DNA from: Gammaproteobacteria bacterium
GTDB lineage: Bacteria; Pseudomonadota; Gammaproteobacteria; Ga0077536
Reading direction: 5' to 3'
Assembly (NCBI GenBank): GCA_020849475.1
Contig: JADLGE010000106.1
Location: 1-55,782, forward strand
Length of the DNA: 55,782 nucleotides
The notes below the pieces were generated by a model. That model was not told where the DNA came from. It did no database searches and saw nothing but the letters and a program-made list of their open reading frames with translations. Positions 17,301 to 25,199 of this stretch are shown piece after piece. The translations under genes were made by a program, and so were the position numbers. How positions within the stretch are numbered: position 1 is the first letter of the stretch; each line of letters begins with the position of its first letter.

Positions 17301-20300
17301 GGCGAAGAGGTCGTCCTCACGGCCCTTGAATGCTTCCTTGCTGATCTCGAGGCGCTTGGCGCGGGTCTGATCGAAACGTCCCGCGCTGTCCTCGACACGC
17401 AATACGTAGTCGACCGCAACGCGCTCGAAGTCCTGCGGCACGTCCCACACGGCCAGACCATCTTCACCGATGGGCAACACCTGCAAGGGTTTGCCGCGAG
17501 CGCCACTGTCGGTTGGATAGAGACGCACTTCGGCGCGCGCGATGAAGGCCAGGTAATTGCTGTAGGGCATGAAGCGCACGCGATGACCGCGCGCCGCCGC
17601 ATCGGGCGTGGCGTGCAGATTCAGCCACGGCGTCTGTTCGAGACTGTCGTAGCGCATGCGCAGACGTGCACCGTTCAACTCGACGCTCTGCTTGGCGGTG
17701 GCAGTGCTGCTTGCGGCCGCGGCACCTGTGTCTTTCAACGACGTGGCGGCGCTTGCCGGCAGCGCGGCTTTGCTTGCCGCGGGCGCCGCGGGCGCTGGAG
17801 CGCTGCTGGAAGTCGGCGCCGGCGGTGTCGCCGGCATGATGTCGGTCGGCCCTGGCACGGCCTCGGCGCGCGGCGTCGCGCCGAAGTTGACGCGCGTCAT
17901 CTTGCCGCGCGTGAGGCGCACCACGCGCGGATTCTCGCTGGTGACTTCATAGCCGAGCGGCAGCGTGTGTACATCGAGCTTCAATACTGCATTCGAGCCG
18001 CGTTCTTCATCGGGCACGGCAATGCAGGCAACGTGATAACGGCCGTAGGCGTCGGTGGTGGTCAGAAGACCGTCGACGCCGATGACCCGTGCATTGGCGA
18101 TGCCCTTCTCACCTTCGTCCTGGAAGCCATCGCGATTACGATCATCGAACACCTTGCCGATCACCTCCGAACAATCGATGAGCGGGTCGGGTAATACGCG
18201 CACCACCGCACTCGCGACGTTGGAATTGATGGTGTTGCCGATGATGTTCAAGCTCCACGCGCGGTTGGTGTAGTTCGCTTCGGCGACGCCCGCGCCAACC
18301 ACCGCGATGAGTTTTAAAGTGCGTTCCTGGTTGCCATTGAAATCGACATCGTGGAACAGCAGCTGACGCCCTTTTGCGTCCGGTGTGACGCTTTGTCCAT
18401 CGAGCGTCGCCGAGCCTTCGCGAAACTTGAAGCCGGGCGGCAGGGCGTCGACCACGTCGAGATTGAGCAGAGGCCCGGTCAGGTTGTTGCGTATGCGCAG
18501 GGTGTAAGGCACGAGGTCACCGCGCGTGACATGGGTCTTGGCCGCGGTCTTGACGATGGACACCACTTCGCTGCCTACCGGGTCGAGCGGCAGATGATTG
18601 TTGATGAGATTGGCCGAGCCGCCCAAACCCGGTGTCAGATTGAAGTTGACGTAGTACTGCGTGCCGGTGGCGCCACTCGCGAACGCAGCCGAGGAGGTGC
18701 TGTTGGCGCAGGCGTTGGCGGCATGCACAGTGGCATTGGCGGCCGGCGGCGTGGCGCTCACCTGCACCAGGGCCGGATTCGGCACCGGTGCGACGGTCAA
18801 GGTCGCCTCGCACGGTGGCAGCACGCCCGACAGGCCGGGCAGATAACCGCCGGGTGAGGTGACCTTGAGCGTGTAGACGCCGGCCGGCGCGGTCGGCGTC
18901 AGCAGGAACTGGTACTGGCCACTGCTGCCGGTAGTCTGGCTGACATTGTCGGCACCGCCGATGAGATGCACGGCCGGATTGAAACCGGCTGGCCCTTGAA
19001 TGGCGACCACTGCGCCCGCCACCGGCGTGCGCGTGATGGCGTCATACACCACGCCCGACGGATCGAGCGGCAGGTTCTGCGCGATGACATCGTCGCCGGC
19101 ATTGAGCACGATGCCGCGGATGGTGCCGAAGTCGGTGTTACCGGCATTGCCGCTCGATATCGGCTTGCCGTACACGATGCCGCCGTCGGGATGACGGAAG
19201 ATCACTTCATAGGTGCCGGGCGACAGGCCCTTGAATTGGTAATCACCCTTGGCGTCGGTGAGCGCAGTGGCAATGGTGGTCATGTGCAGGAAATCGGTGG
19301 CGTCACCACGCTGCACCAGTTGCACCGCCCATCCGCTCTGCCCGCTGTTCTCGTCGTCCTGGCGATTGTGGTTGCCGTCGAAGAACACACGCCCGGAAAT
19401 CTTGGCCGGCGACACCGGCAGGCCTTCACCGAAGTTGTAACCGCTGGCGTGGGTGCCGGGCGCCGGGAATTTGATGCCGGTGATGACATCGTTGGCGACC
19501 ACGCCACCGGCGCTGCCGGCGCTGTCCTTGCCGTCGTTGACGCCGGCAGGTTGGGTTTCGGTGAGGGTGTATCCGCTGCCATTGGATTGCGGCACACCGT
19601 TGATGCGATAGCTGCCGTCGGCGCCGGTGGTGACGCTGCGCGACACCGCGTTGCCGGCGCTGTCGGTGCCGGTGAGCGTGAGGGTCACGCCCGGCAGACC
19701 GGGTTCATTCGGGTCGCGCACGCCATCGCCGTCGAGATCGCTGAACACCAGACCCGCCAAGCTGTTGCCGCTTTCACCGAAGTCATAACCGGTGGCGGCG
19801 ATATTGGCGCCTAGCGCGATGGCCGAGACCGCGTCGTTGGCAACCGTGCCGCCAGCGGTGCCGGCCACGTCACCGCTGTCGCTCCACGCCGCCGGCTGAC
19901 TCTCGGCCACGCGGTAAGTGCCGCGGCGCAGATTGTTGAAGCTATAGCTGCCGTCGGCGGCGGTGGTGGTGGTCTGGTTGACCGGGTTACCCAGATCGTC
20001 CGTACCGGAGAGGGTGATGGTGACACCGGGAATGCGCAGCACTTCGGCTGCGTCGCGCACGCCGTTGCCGTTTTCATCCACCCACACCACGCCAGCGATC
20101 GCAGTGTTCGGCACTTCAGCGAAGTCCTGATCGATGACCGCGGTGTTGGCCGCCACCGCAATCGCGCTCAAGGCATCACTGCCACGACTGCCGGCCTGCA
20201 CCACGCCGTTCTTGCTCTCCAGGCCATCGACGAAACCGGCGGCCTGGGCCTCGGTGACGGTATAGCCGGCGCCGTTGCTGGGCGAGAGATTATCGAACAG

Positions 20301-23300
20301 GTAATTGCCACTCGCATCGGTGGTGGCGGTGAGGTTGACGGTGTTGTTGAAAGCATCGCTGCCGGTCAGCGTCAGCGTCACACCGGCGATGCCATTTTCA
20401 CCAGCGTCCTGAACGCCATCGTCATCGGCGTCGGAAAACACCGTGCCGGCCAACGAAGACTTCTGCACCGTTACCACGTCCGACGCGGTGTCGTTGGCGG
20501 GCACGGTGTCGAGACCGTTGGTGGTGACCGTCGCGGTATTGGTCAAGGTGCCGCTGACCGGCAAGGTGGTGATGCGCACCGGCACGGTCACCGCCACGCT
20601 GGCATTGGCGGCGATCGCGCCCAGCGCGCAGGTGAAGGACGATTGCCCGGCGCTGCCGGTGCACGTGCCCTGCGCCGGTGTCGGCGTGGCGGTCAAGACC
20701 ATGCCGGCAGGCAAGGTATCGGCGAGATCGGACTGGTCGCTGTCACCCGGTCCGTGGTCGGTGACGGTGACGGTGAAATTGAACGGCTCGTTGAGCGCCA
20801 CCGGATTGCTGGCCGCGCTCTTGGTCACACCGAGATCGACTTTGACGCGCACCGTGGTCGCTTCCGCTTCGCTGTCGTTGGAAGTGACCGCGTCGTCTTC
20901 GTTCGAATCGAGCGAGGCGACGTCGTCATGGGTGTCGCCGCTGCCGTCGGGCGGACTGTCGACATGGAAGAACAGATGCCGCACCACGGTCTGGTTGGCG
21001 CTCATGTCGGGAATCGCGCAATCGATGCTGAGCGCGGCTGGCCCCGTCACCGCACTCGCGATGTTGTTGCATAGAGAAGTGCCCGCCGCGCAGCTCACGG
21101 CGCCGGCGTCGTCGCACATGAAAGTCAGTTGTTTGCCGCTTTTGGGCGAGAACACATCGCGCAGCACCACATTGGTGGCAAGCGACGGTCCGCGGTTGGT
21201 CATGTTGACGCGGTAGACGATGACGTTGCCCGGCAGATTGGTCGGATCGAACGGCGTCGGATCGCGCAGGTCCGTCTTGTTGACCAACAGATCGACCACC
21301 GCCGGCGTGACCGGCAGATTGGCGGTCTGGCTGTTGTTGACCGCATTGGTGTCGGGGCTGGTGGTCGTGACCATGGCGGTGTTGGGCAAGGTCCAGGCAT
21401 CGTTCTGCACGTCCCAGTCAGGACGCACGACCACCGTCACGGTGGCGGTCTCATCCTTGGACAGAGTCCCGAGGTCGCAGTTGAGTGTATTGGCGGCGAA
21501 GGCCGCGCAACTGCCCTTGCTCGGGCCGCTGGAAACGAACGTGAAGCTGCGACCCGGCGGCGGTGCGAAAACGTCGCTGACCTGCACGTTGTTGCTGGCG
21601 CTGGGGCCGTTGTTGATGACCGTGATGACATAGGTCGCCTGGGTGCCGGCCGGCACTGTGTTGGGCGTGACGACCTTGCTCGACAGTTCAATATCGCCCA
21701 GCGGGTCGACATCGACCGTCGCGCTGGCACTGTTGTTGAGGCGGTTGTTGTCACCGAGTTCAGTGGACGTGACGCTGGCGGTGTTATTGATTGTGCCGTC
21801 GAGCAAAGGACGGTCGGCGGTGAGCGTGAACGTCACTGTCTCGCCGTTGGCCATGGTCTGGCCATTGGCCAGCGTACAGGTGACGGTCGCGCCGGTGGTG
21901 CAGTTGAAGCGACCGCCGGAATCGTCGCTCACGCCGACGGCCGTGGTATCGGGCACGGCATCGGCGACATTGCCGACGAAGCCCGCGACGTTATCGGTCA
22001 TCACCACGCCGCCCACTGCGTCCGGACCGTTATTGGTCACGGCGATGGTGTAGGTGACGCGGTTCTCGTTGATCTCGAGCGTGCCATTGCCGTTGGGCGT
22101 GGTGGCGGTCTTGCTGATGGTCAAATCCGCAATCAAGTTGGTGCTGCCGCTGGCCGCCACCGCGGTGTTGTTGTTGAGATCGGGATCGGTGGTGCCGCCG
22201 ACATCAGTGACCGTCGCCGAATTGCTGAGTGTGCCGGCGGCGGTTGCAATGCTGTTGATGGTCAAGCTGCTGGTGTTGCCACCCGACGCCAGCGGCGCGC
22301 CCGAGAAAGTACAGGTGACGACACCGCCGGGCGTCGCGCCGCTGTGGACGCAATTCCAGTTGGCGCCCGCGAAGCTGTCGAAGCTCTCACCCGCGTCCAA
22401 GGTATCGACCACCGTGATCACGCCACTGGTGGGGCGTGGACCGTTGTTGTGCACGCCGATGGTGCTGGCGGTAGGTGAATTCTGCGCGACGGGATTGGGG
22501 CTCTTGGATTTGCTGATGGCGAGATCCGCGCCGTCGGCGGCGGCCGTGCCACTCAGGCTGCCACTGTTGTTGCCGTTTTGCGGGTCGGCCGTCACCGCGG
22601 CGATGGTCGCAGTGTTGGTGAACGCGCCAGCAGGCGGCGCGGTGACATTAATCAGGATGTCGTCGGTGGCGCCCACCACCAATGACGCACGCGTACAAGT
22701 GACGGTGTTGCCAGCCGTACCGCAGGTCCACGCGCCGCCTACCACGCTGTCGACGGTAAAGCCGGCGGGCACCACGTCGGTGACCGTCACGGTGCTGGCG
22801 TCGAACGGTCCGGCATTGCGCGGACGCAGGGTGAAGGTCGCTGGCGAACTCGCCACCACCGTGCTCGGCGTCACCACCTTGCTGATGGAGGTGTCGGCGC
22901 CGACTGTGATCTGGGTGTTTTCGGTGGTGGTGTTGTTGTTCGGTTCGGGATCACCGGTACTTGAGGTGACGGTCACGGCATTGGTGACCGTGCCGCTTAT
23001 CGCGCCGGTCACGCGCGTCACGACATTGATGACCGGCGCGCTGGCGCCGTTAGCGAGATTCGAGGGGCGGTTGCAGGTCACCACCTGGGCAATGGCGCTG
23101 CACACCCAGCCGCTGCCACTGGCCGACACGAAGGTGGTGCCGGTAGGCAAGGTGTCGGTGACCACGGTTGCGACCGCCGGGTTGGGCCCGGCATTGTTGA
23201 CCGTCAGGGTGTAGCCGATGGTGGCGCCGGCAATGACGGGGTCGGCGATGTCAGTCACCGCCACCGTGAGATCCGCCCCATCGTCGATGGTGGTGTTCTG

Positions 23301-23753
23301 GGTGCCGGTGTTGTTGGCGATGTTGGTGTCGGCCGAGGCGGTCGAAACGGTCGCCGCCACCGGCAAGGTGAAGCCGGTCGCGACGGTGGTGCGCACCACC
23401 ACGTCGACCGAAGTCACGGGGCCGCCCAGGCCGTCGCCGGTGATGTTGCCGAGGGCGCAGGTCACCACACCCGGCGTGGCGCCGTTGTGGGTGCAGGCGG
23501 GGCTATTGGTCGAAACGAAGGTGGTGGTGGCCGGCAAGGGCACGCTCAACACCACGTTGTTGGCGGTATCGGCGCTGCCGTTGACGACCGCCAGGGTGTA
23601 GGTCAACAGGCCTGCGCGCACGGCCGGGTCCGGATTGTCGACCAATTGCGAGATTTGCACGTCGACGGCGAAAGCGTTGCCCGTCACCCACGCCAAAAAA
23701 GCAAAAAGCAGCACCTGCAGGCGCGCGCGCCCACCATCCTTCCGTGGAATCAC
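14376..23753 (-). CDS. Giant DUF11/SdrD_B repeat surface protein with C-terminal outer-membrane barrel
   Basis: 3125 residues in one uninterrupted frame. The start is GTG 23753, with AAGGG eight bases upstream and a clear signal peptide (basic MIPRKDGGRAR, hydrophobic core, GNAFA cleavage near 29). Residues about 30-1100 hold eight DUF11 (conserved repeat, TIGR01451-type) units of 115-150 residues, recognisable by ADLxxSK...NNGP...NNxA. About 1100-1440 are three SdrD_B/Cna-B-like units, plus a divergent fourth, each opening with an acidic loop such as DADDDGVQDAGEN or DLDGDGVRDPNE that looks calcium-binding. About 1730-1960 carry a further DUF11 and SdrD_B pair, followed by an Ala/Pro/Ser linker near 1960-2035. 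From about 2230 the sequence alternates beta strands and ends NLIGAY, as an outer-membrane barrel does. Passenger-then-barrel order recalls an autotransporter, but the barrel region is far larger than the usual 280 residues. Function unknown; adhesin or biofilm matrix protein is inference. Confidence 0.9.
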   Translation of the reverse strand: MIPRKDGGRARLQVLLFAFLAWVTGNAFAVDVQISQLVDNPDPAVRAGLLTYTLAVVNGSADTANNVVLSVPLPATTTFVSTNSPACTHNGATPGVVTCALGNITGDGLGGPVTSVDVVVRTTVATGFTLPVAATVSTASADTNIANNTGTQNTTIDDGADLTVAVTDIADPVIAGATIGYTLTVNNAGPNPAVATVVTDTLPTGTTFVSASGSGWVCSAIAQVVTCNRPSNLANGASAPVINVVTRVTGAISGTVTNAVTVTSSTGDPEPNNNTTTENTQITVGADTSISKVVTPSTVVASSPATFTLRPRNAGPFDASTVTVTDVVPAGFTVDSVVGGAWTCGTAGNTVTCTRASLVVGATDDILINVTAPPAGAFTNTATIAAVTADPQNGNNSGSLSGTAAADGADLAISKSKSPNPVAQNSPTASTIGVHNNGPRPTSGVITVVDTLDAGESFDSFAGANWNCVHSGATPGGVVTCTFSGAPLASGGNTSSLTINSIATAAGTLSNSATVTDVGGTTDPDLNNNTAVAASGSTNLIADLTISKTATTPNGNGTLEINENRVTYTIAVTNNGPDAVGGVVMTDNVAGFVGNVADAVPDTTAVGVSDDSGGRFNCTTGATVTCTLANGQTMANGETVTFTLTADRPLLDGTINNTASVTSTELGDNNRLNNSASATVDVDPLGDIELSSKVVTPNTVPAGTQATYVITVINNGPSASNNVQVSDVFAPPPGRSFTFVSSGPSKGSCAAFAANTLNCDLGTLSKDETATVTVVVRPDWDVQNDAWTLPNTAMVTTTSPDTNAVNNSQTANLPVTPAVVDLLVNKTDLRDPTPFDPTNLPGNVIVYRVNMTNRGPSLATNVVLRDVFSPKSGKQLTFMCDDAGAVSCAAGTSLCNNIASAVTGPAALSIDCAIPDMSANQTVVRHLFFHVDSPPDGSGDTHDDVASLDSNEDDAVTSNDSEAEATTVRVKVDLGVTKSAASNPVALNEPFNFTVTVTDHGPGDSDQSDLADTLPAGMVLTATPTPAQGTCTGSAGQSSFTCALGAIAANASVAVTVPVRITTLPVSGTLTNTATVTTNGLDTVPANDTASDVVTVQKSSLAGTVFSDADDDGVQDAGENGIAGVTLTLTGSDAFNNTVNLTATTDASGNYLFDNLSPSNGAGYTVTEAQAAGFVDGLESKNGVVQAGSRGSDALSAIAVAANTAVIDQDFAEVPNTAIAGVVWVDENGNGVRDAAEVLRIPGVTITLSGTDDLGNPVNQTTTTAADGSYSFNNLRRGTYRVAESQPAAWSDSGDVAGTAGGTVANDAVSAIALGANIAATGYDFGESGNSLAGLVFSDLDGDGVRDPNEPGLPGVTLTLTGTDSAGNAVSRSVTTGADGSYRINGVPQSNGSGYTLTETQPAGVNDGKDSAGSAGGVVANDVITGIKFPAPGTHASGYNFGEGLPVSPAKISGRVFFDGNHNRQDDENSGQSGWAVQLVQRGDATDFLHMTTIATALTDAKGDYQFKGLSPGTYEVIFRHPDGGIVYGKPISSGNAGNTDFGTIRGIVLNAGDDVIAQNLPLDPSGVVYDAITRTPVAGAVVAIQGPAGFNPAVHLIGGADNVSQTTGSSGQYQFLLTPTAPAGVYTLKVTSPGGYLPGLSGVLPPCEATLTVAPVPNPALVQVSATPPAANATVHAANACANSTSSAAFASGATGTQYYVNFNLTPGLGGSANLINNHLPLDPVGSEVVSIVKTAAKTHVTRGDLVPYTLRIRNNLTGPLLNLDVVDALPPGFKFREGSATLDGQSVTPDAKGRQLLFHDVDFNGNQERTLKLIAVVGAGVAEANYTNRAWSLNIIGNTINSNVASAVVRVLPDPLIDCSEVIGKVFDDRNRDGFQDEGEKGIANARVIGVDGLLTTTDAYGRYHVACIAVPDEERGSNAVLKLDVHTLPLGYEVTSENPRVVRLTRGKMTRVNFGATPRAEAVPGPTDIMPATPPAPTSSSAPAPAAPAASKAALPASAATSLKDTGAAAASSTATAKQSVELNGARLRMRYDSLEQTPWLNLHATPDAAARGHRVRFMPYSNYLAFIARAEVRLYPTDSGARGKPLQVLPIGEDGLAVWDVPQDFERVAVDYVLRVEDSAGRFDQTRAKRLEISKEAFKGREDDLFAGYGENSRDIANIPVQGGAVTVDGDAVVNGAEVSVMGHPVPVDKAGKFAARQILPAGEHAVAVSITRQDGQRAEVERRITIPAEQWMYVALGDLTVGGSDVDGPLAKVTDEDDARFKDKAYVDGRLAFYLKGKVKGKYLLTAAADTREQQFDELFHNFTRKDPRSLFRRLDPDRYYPVYGDDSTTVQDAPTQGRFYVKVERDDNDVMWGDFQVHMNDSELIRQNRGLYGARVNLNSKDTTRFGEKRGQLSGFAAEPGTVPGRDEFRGTGGSLYYLRRQDVQEGSEWVAIEVRDRDTGLVLETRTLVPNQDYDVNYLQGRILLTRPLMSTVSDHRTVHNGGLAGQPAYLVVTYEYQPGLGRVDDLAVGGRGSYWLNDHIRLGLTNYRQDSPGASQTLYGGDVTMRWTEASYVRVEKARSEGPGSGATQSLDGGFNFVGRSGGRGGADAHHVEAALDLDDLGLKDRGDARLYWQDRDHGFSSPGQLTTGPDASRKGADLKLRLSSISQLSLHASEAEADSQRLRAIEAELENQVTRRWSLGLGLRSDDNEVRTPTASSYLNRAGVRSDLAVKLGFKPDAGSRSDWSSYGFVQGTVDRSGDRRRNDRVGLGGDIRFNDRFKLNSELSTGRSGIGAMLGGEWQRNDRTTHYLNYGLDPDRTDIGFGGRQGDLTSGTRYRFADHGSVYGEQRYSHGDGPTGMVRAFGLDMNHGDNWTYGLRGEFGDVHDPLAGDLTRRAGGGSLGYHDLKLQYAADVEIRDESGTTGNRTTWLARNNASYQLNLDWRALARFNVSFSNGAGGNFADGEFAEAVAGMAYRPVANDRLNMLLRYHFFYDLPSPGQLTRGGDFADFAQRSNILSLDTTYELNPWLALGGKLAWKHGEIRDNRIDGPWFDSQTWLGVGRFDVHITNKWDAVVEGRVLDITEADDQRAGVLVGVYRQVNKNVKFGAGYNFTDFSDDLTDLSYRHQGVFINLIGAY

Positions 23754-23847
23754 AATCCCTACCCTTCAGTGTTATTTATAGTTTTGTCAGCGGCCTGTGG
23801 CGGCGGGGAATGCTAACGATTTTCAATTGGCAGCAAGCCGCGCTTGT

Positions 23848-23863
23848 TGTGAAGTACGTCACA
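23848..23863. promoter_or_regulatory. Perfect CRP/Vfr-type cAMP-receptor site
   Basis: TGTGA-AGTACG-TCACA matches the CRP consensus TGTGA-N6-TCACA at all ten conserved bases, and the flanks (T before, A after) extend the symmetry. It lies 95 bases upstream of the giant surface-protein start (minus strand) and 112 before the sulfotransferase start. On the minus strand a TATAAA-like -10 (23780 to 23775) lies about 80 bases downstream of the site centre, within the range of class I CRP sites. The binding protein is not in this window. Confidence 0.7.
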
Positions 23864-23975
23864 AAAACCTGGAGCTTCACACTTGGGATTTGGCGGCGGA
23901 CAAGGCCCCGCGCCGCGCCGCCAGCGCCCGTCCGATCGCACAAGCCACGACTGCCGGCGTATGCTTGCGCCCCAC

Positions 23976-24818
23976 ATGAATACCCTCATCGACACGCCAC
24001 TGCCGATAGGCGCGTTCCGCTGGCATTGCCTGCGCCGCGACATTTCCAACTTCGCGCTGCTCAAGCACCGTCACTTCGACGGCTTCCTCATCACCATGCA
24101 GCACTCGGGCACCCACTGGCTGAAGTTCATGATGAGCACCGCGCTGGCGCTCGAGCTCGACCTGCCACCGCCGCGTTTCGTGCATAACGATTCGTCCAAC
24201 GATTTCATCGGCCACCCGCGTCACCCGCGCCTGCACCCCTCGGCGCCGCGCCTGGCCAGCACCCACTCAGTGCCCCATGCCCTGTTCGATTCGCGCCTGG
24301 TCAGGCTCGGACTCGCACTGCCGCCCTATGTGGTGCTGGTGCGCGACCTGCGCGCGGCGCTGGTCTCGAACTACGAAAAGTGGAAAGAGCGTTACGGCGT
24401 CAGCTTCAAGGAATACCTGCGCGGCGATCCGCGCGGGCGCCGCTACATCTTCGACCTGTGGGGCGGGCTGCATTTTCTCAATCGCTGGGCGCGGGTCGGG
24501 CGGCGCTTTCCGGCCGCCACTCTCGAGATTCGCTACGAAGATCTGCAGGCGCAGCCGGCGGTGCTGCTCGGCCACATCTTCAGCCACTTCGGCTTGAGCA
24601 TCGCCAGCGCCCACATCGACGCCGCCGTGGCCGCCGGCACCAAGCAGAACATGGCGGCCAAACTCGACCCCGCGAGTTCGGTGCGCAACATCATCCGCGA
24701 CGATCAGCGCCCGCCCAGCGCCTGGTTCGACGCCGAGGACCGCGCCTGGTTTGACGCCGTGGTGGCGCGCTGCCTGGTCGACAACCACGGCTATGACTGG
24801 CAGTGGCCGGCAGACTGA
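23976..24818 (+). CDS. Sulfotransferase family protein
   Basis: 280 residues. Sulfotransferases move sulfuryl groups from PAPS to hydroxyl or amine acceptors. The 5'-phosphosulfate loop is MQHSGTHWLKFMM (residues 41-53) and the 3'-phosphate site is VVLVRDLRAALVSNY (119-133, with Arg123 and Ser131). RYEDL lies near 190, and a C-terminal basic PAPS-contact region is plausible. There is no signal peptide, so it is cytosolic. ATG 23976 is preferred for the family-like start; ATG 23961 is possible and neither has a strong ribosome-binding site. It is transcribed divergently from the giant surface protein across the CRP-type site, so glycan or lipid sulfation linked to the cell surface is conceivable but unproven. 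Confidence 0.82.
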   Translation: MNTLIDTPLPIGAFRWHCLRRDISNFALLKHRHFDGFLITMQHSGTHWLKFMMSTALALELDLPPPRFVHNDSSNDFIGHPRHPRLHPSAPRLASTHSVPHALFDSRLVRLGLALPPYVVLVRDLRAALVSNYEKWKERYGVSFKEYLRGDPRGRRYIFDLWGGLHFLNRWARVGRRFPAATLEIRYEDLQAQPAVLLGHIFSHFGLSIASAHIDAAVAAGTKQNMAAKLDPASSVRNIIRDDQRPPSAWFDAEDRAWFDAVVARCLVDNHGYDWQWPAD

Positions 24819-24913
24819 GCACCGCTCCCACCTCACCCCTCGACACATTTATTTGCATTTGCATCGGGACAAACGCCTCGACAGTCGGGTGTCGGCCGGC
24901 TTTAATACCGATT

Positions 24914-25174
24914 AATTCGATTTAATCAATTTAATCGAATTTCCATTCGCGCCCCTGCCGAGGTCGAATGCGGCCCGAATGCCTATCTCGCATCGCGGCC
25001 AAATCCATCGATTATTCGTCTGCTCTGACGCCCTGCGCGGCGGGCCTGGCGAGCAATCGCATTGAAAACGGATTAAATCGATTGAGCCGATGGCCGCTAA
25101 TGACGTCAGGAGCATGGACCGCCCCGCTTCCGGGGCCGCCCGACAGTCTGTAACGCGCGGCGAATCGATCGATT
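24914..25174. promoter_or_regulatory. AT-rich palindrome cluster upstream of the signalling operon
   Basis: The gap 24819-25199 has no convincing gene but an unusual set of AT-rich symmetric motifs in a GC-rich genome. AATTCGATT (24914-24922) and AATCGAATT (24933-24941) are perfect 9-base inverted arms. ATCGAT occurs at 25007-25012, the palindrome AATCGATT at 25076-25083 and the 12-base palindrome AATCGATCGATT at 25163-25174, 25 bases before the first start codon. Shared cores suggest operator sites for one regulator, possibly the HTH-REC protein encoded downstream (inference). Confidence 0.5.
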
Positions 25175-25199
25175 TACAAGCACCTTCAGGATTAACGCC

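Noticed and set aside
14322..23214. Several long plus-strand frames (for example 14322-15833, 16173-18194, 21129-22478, 22054-23214) opposite the giant surface gene
   Set aside because: They lie wholly inside the 3125-codon minus-strand gene, have repetitive Val/Ala/His-rich translations echoing its repeats, and lack ribosome-binding sites and recognisable domains.
14376..23753. Classical (type Va) autotransporter
   Set aside because: The C-terminal strand-rich region is about 890 residues rather than about 280, and I see no autochaperone or AT-type linker helix, so the label is not justified without a structure prediction.
24912..25153. Small genes on either strand in the gap before the signalling operon
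   Set aside because: The frames are 61-67 codons, have no ribosome-binding site or family likeness, and coincide with AT-rich palindromes that look regulatory.
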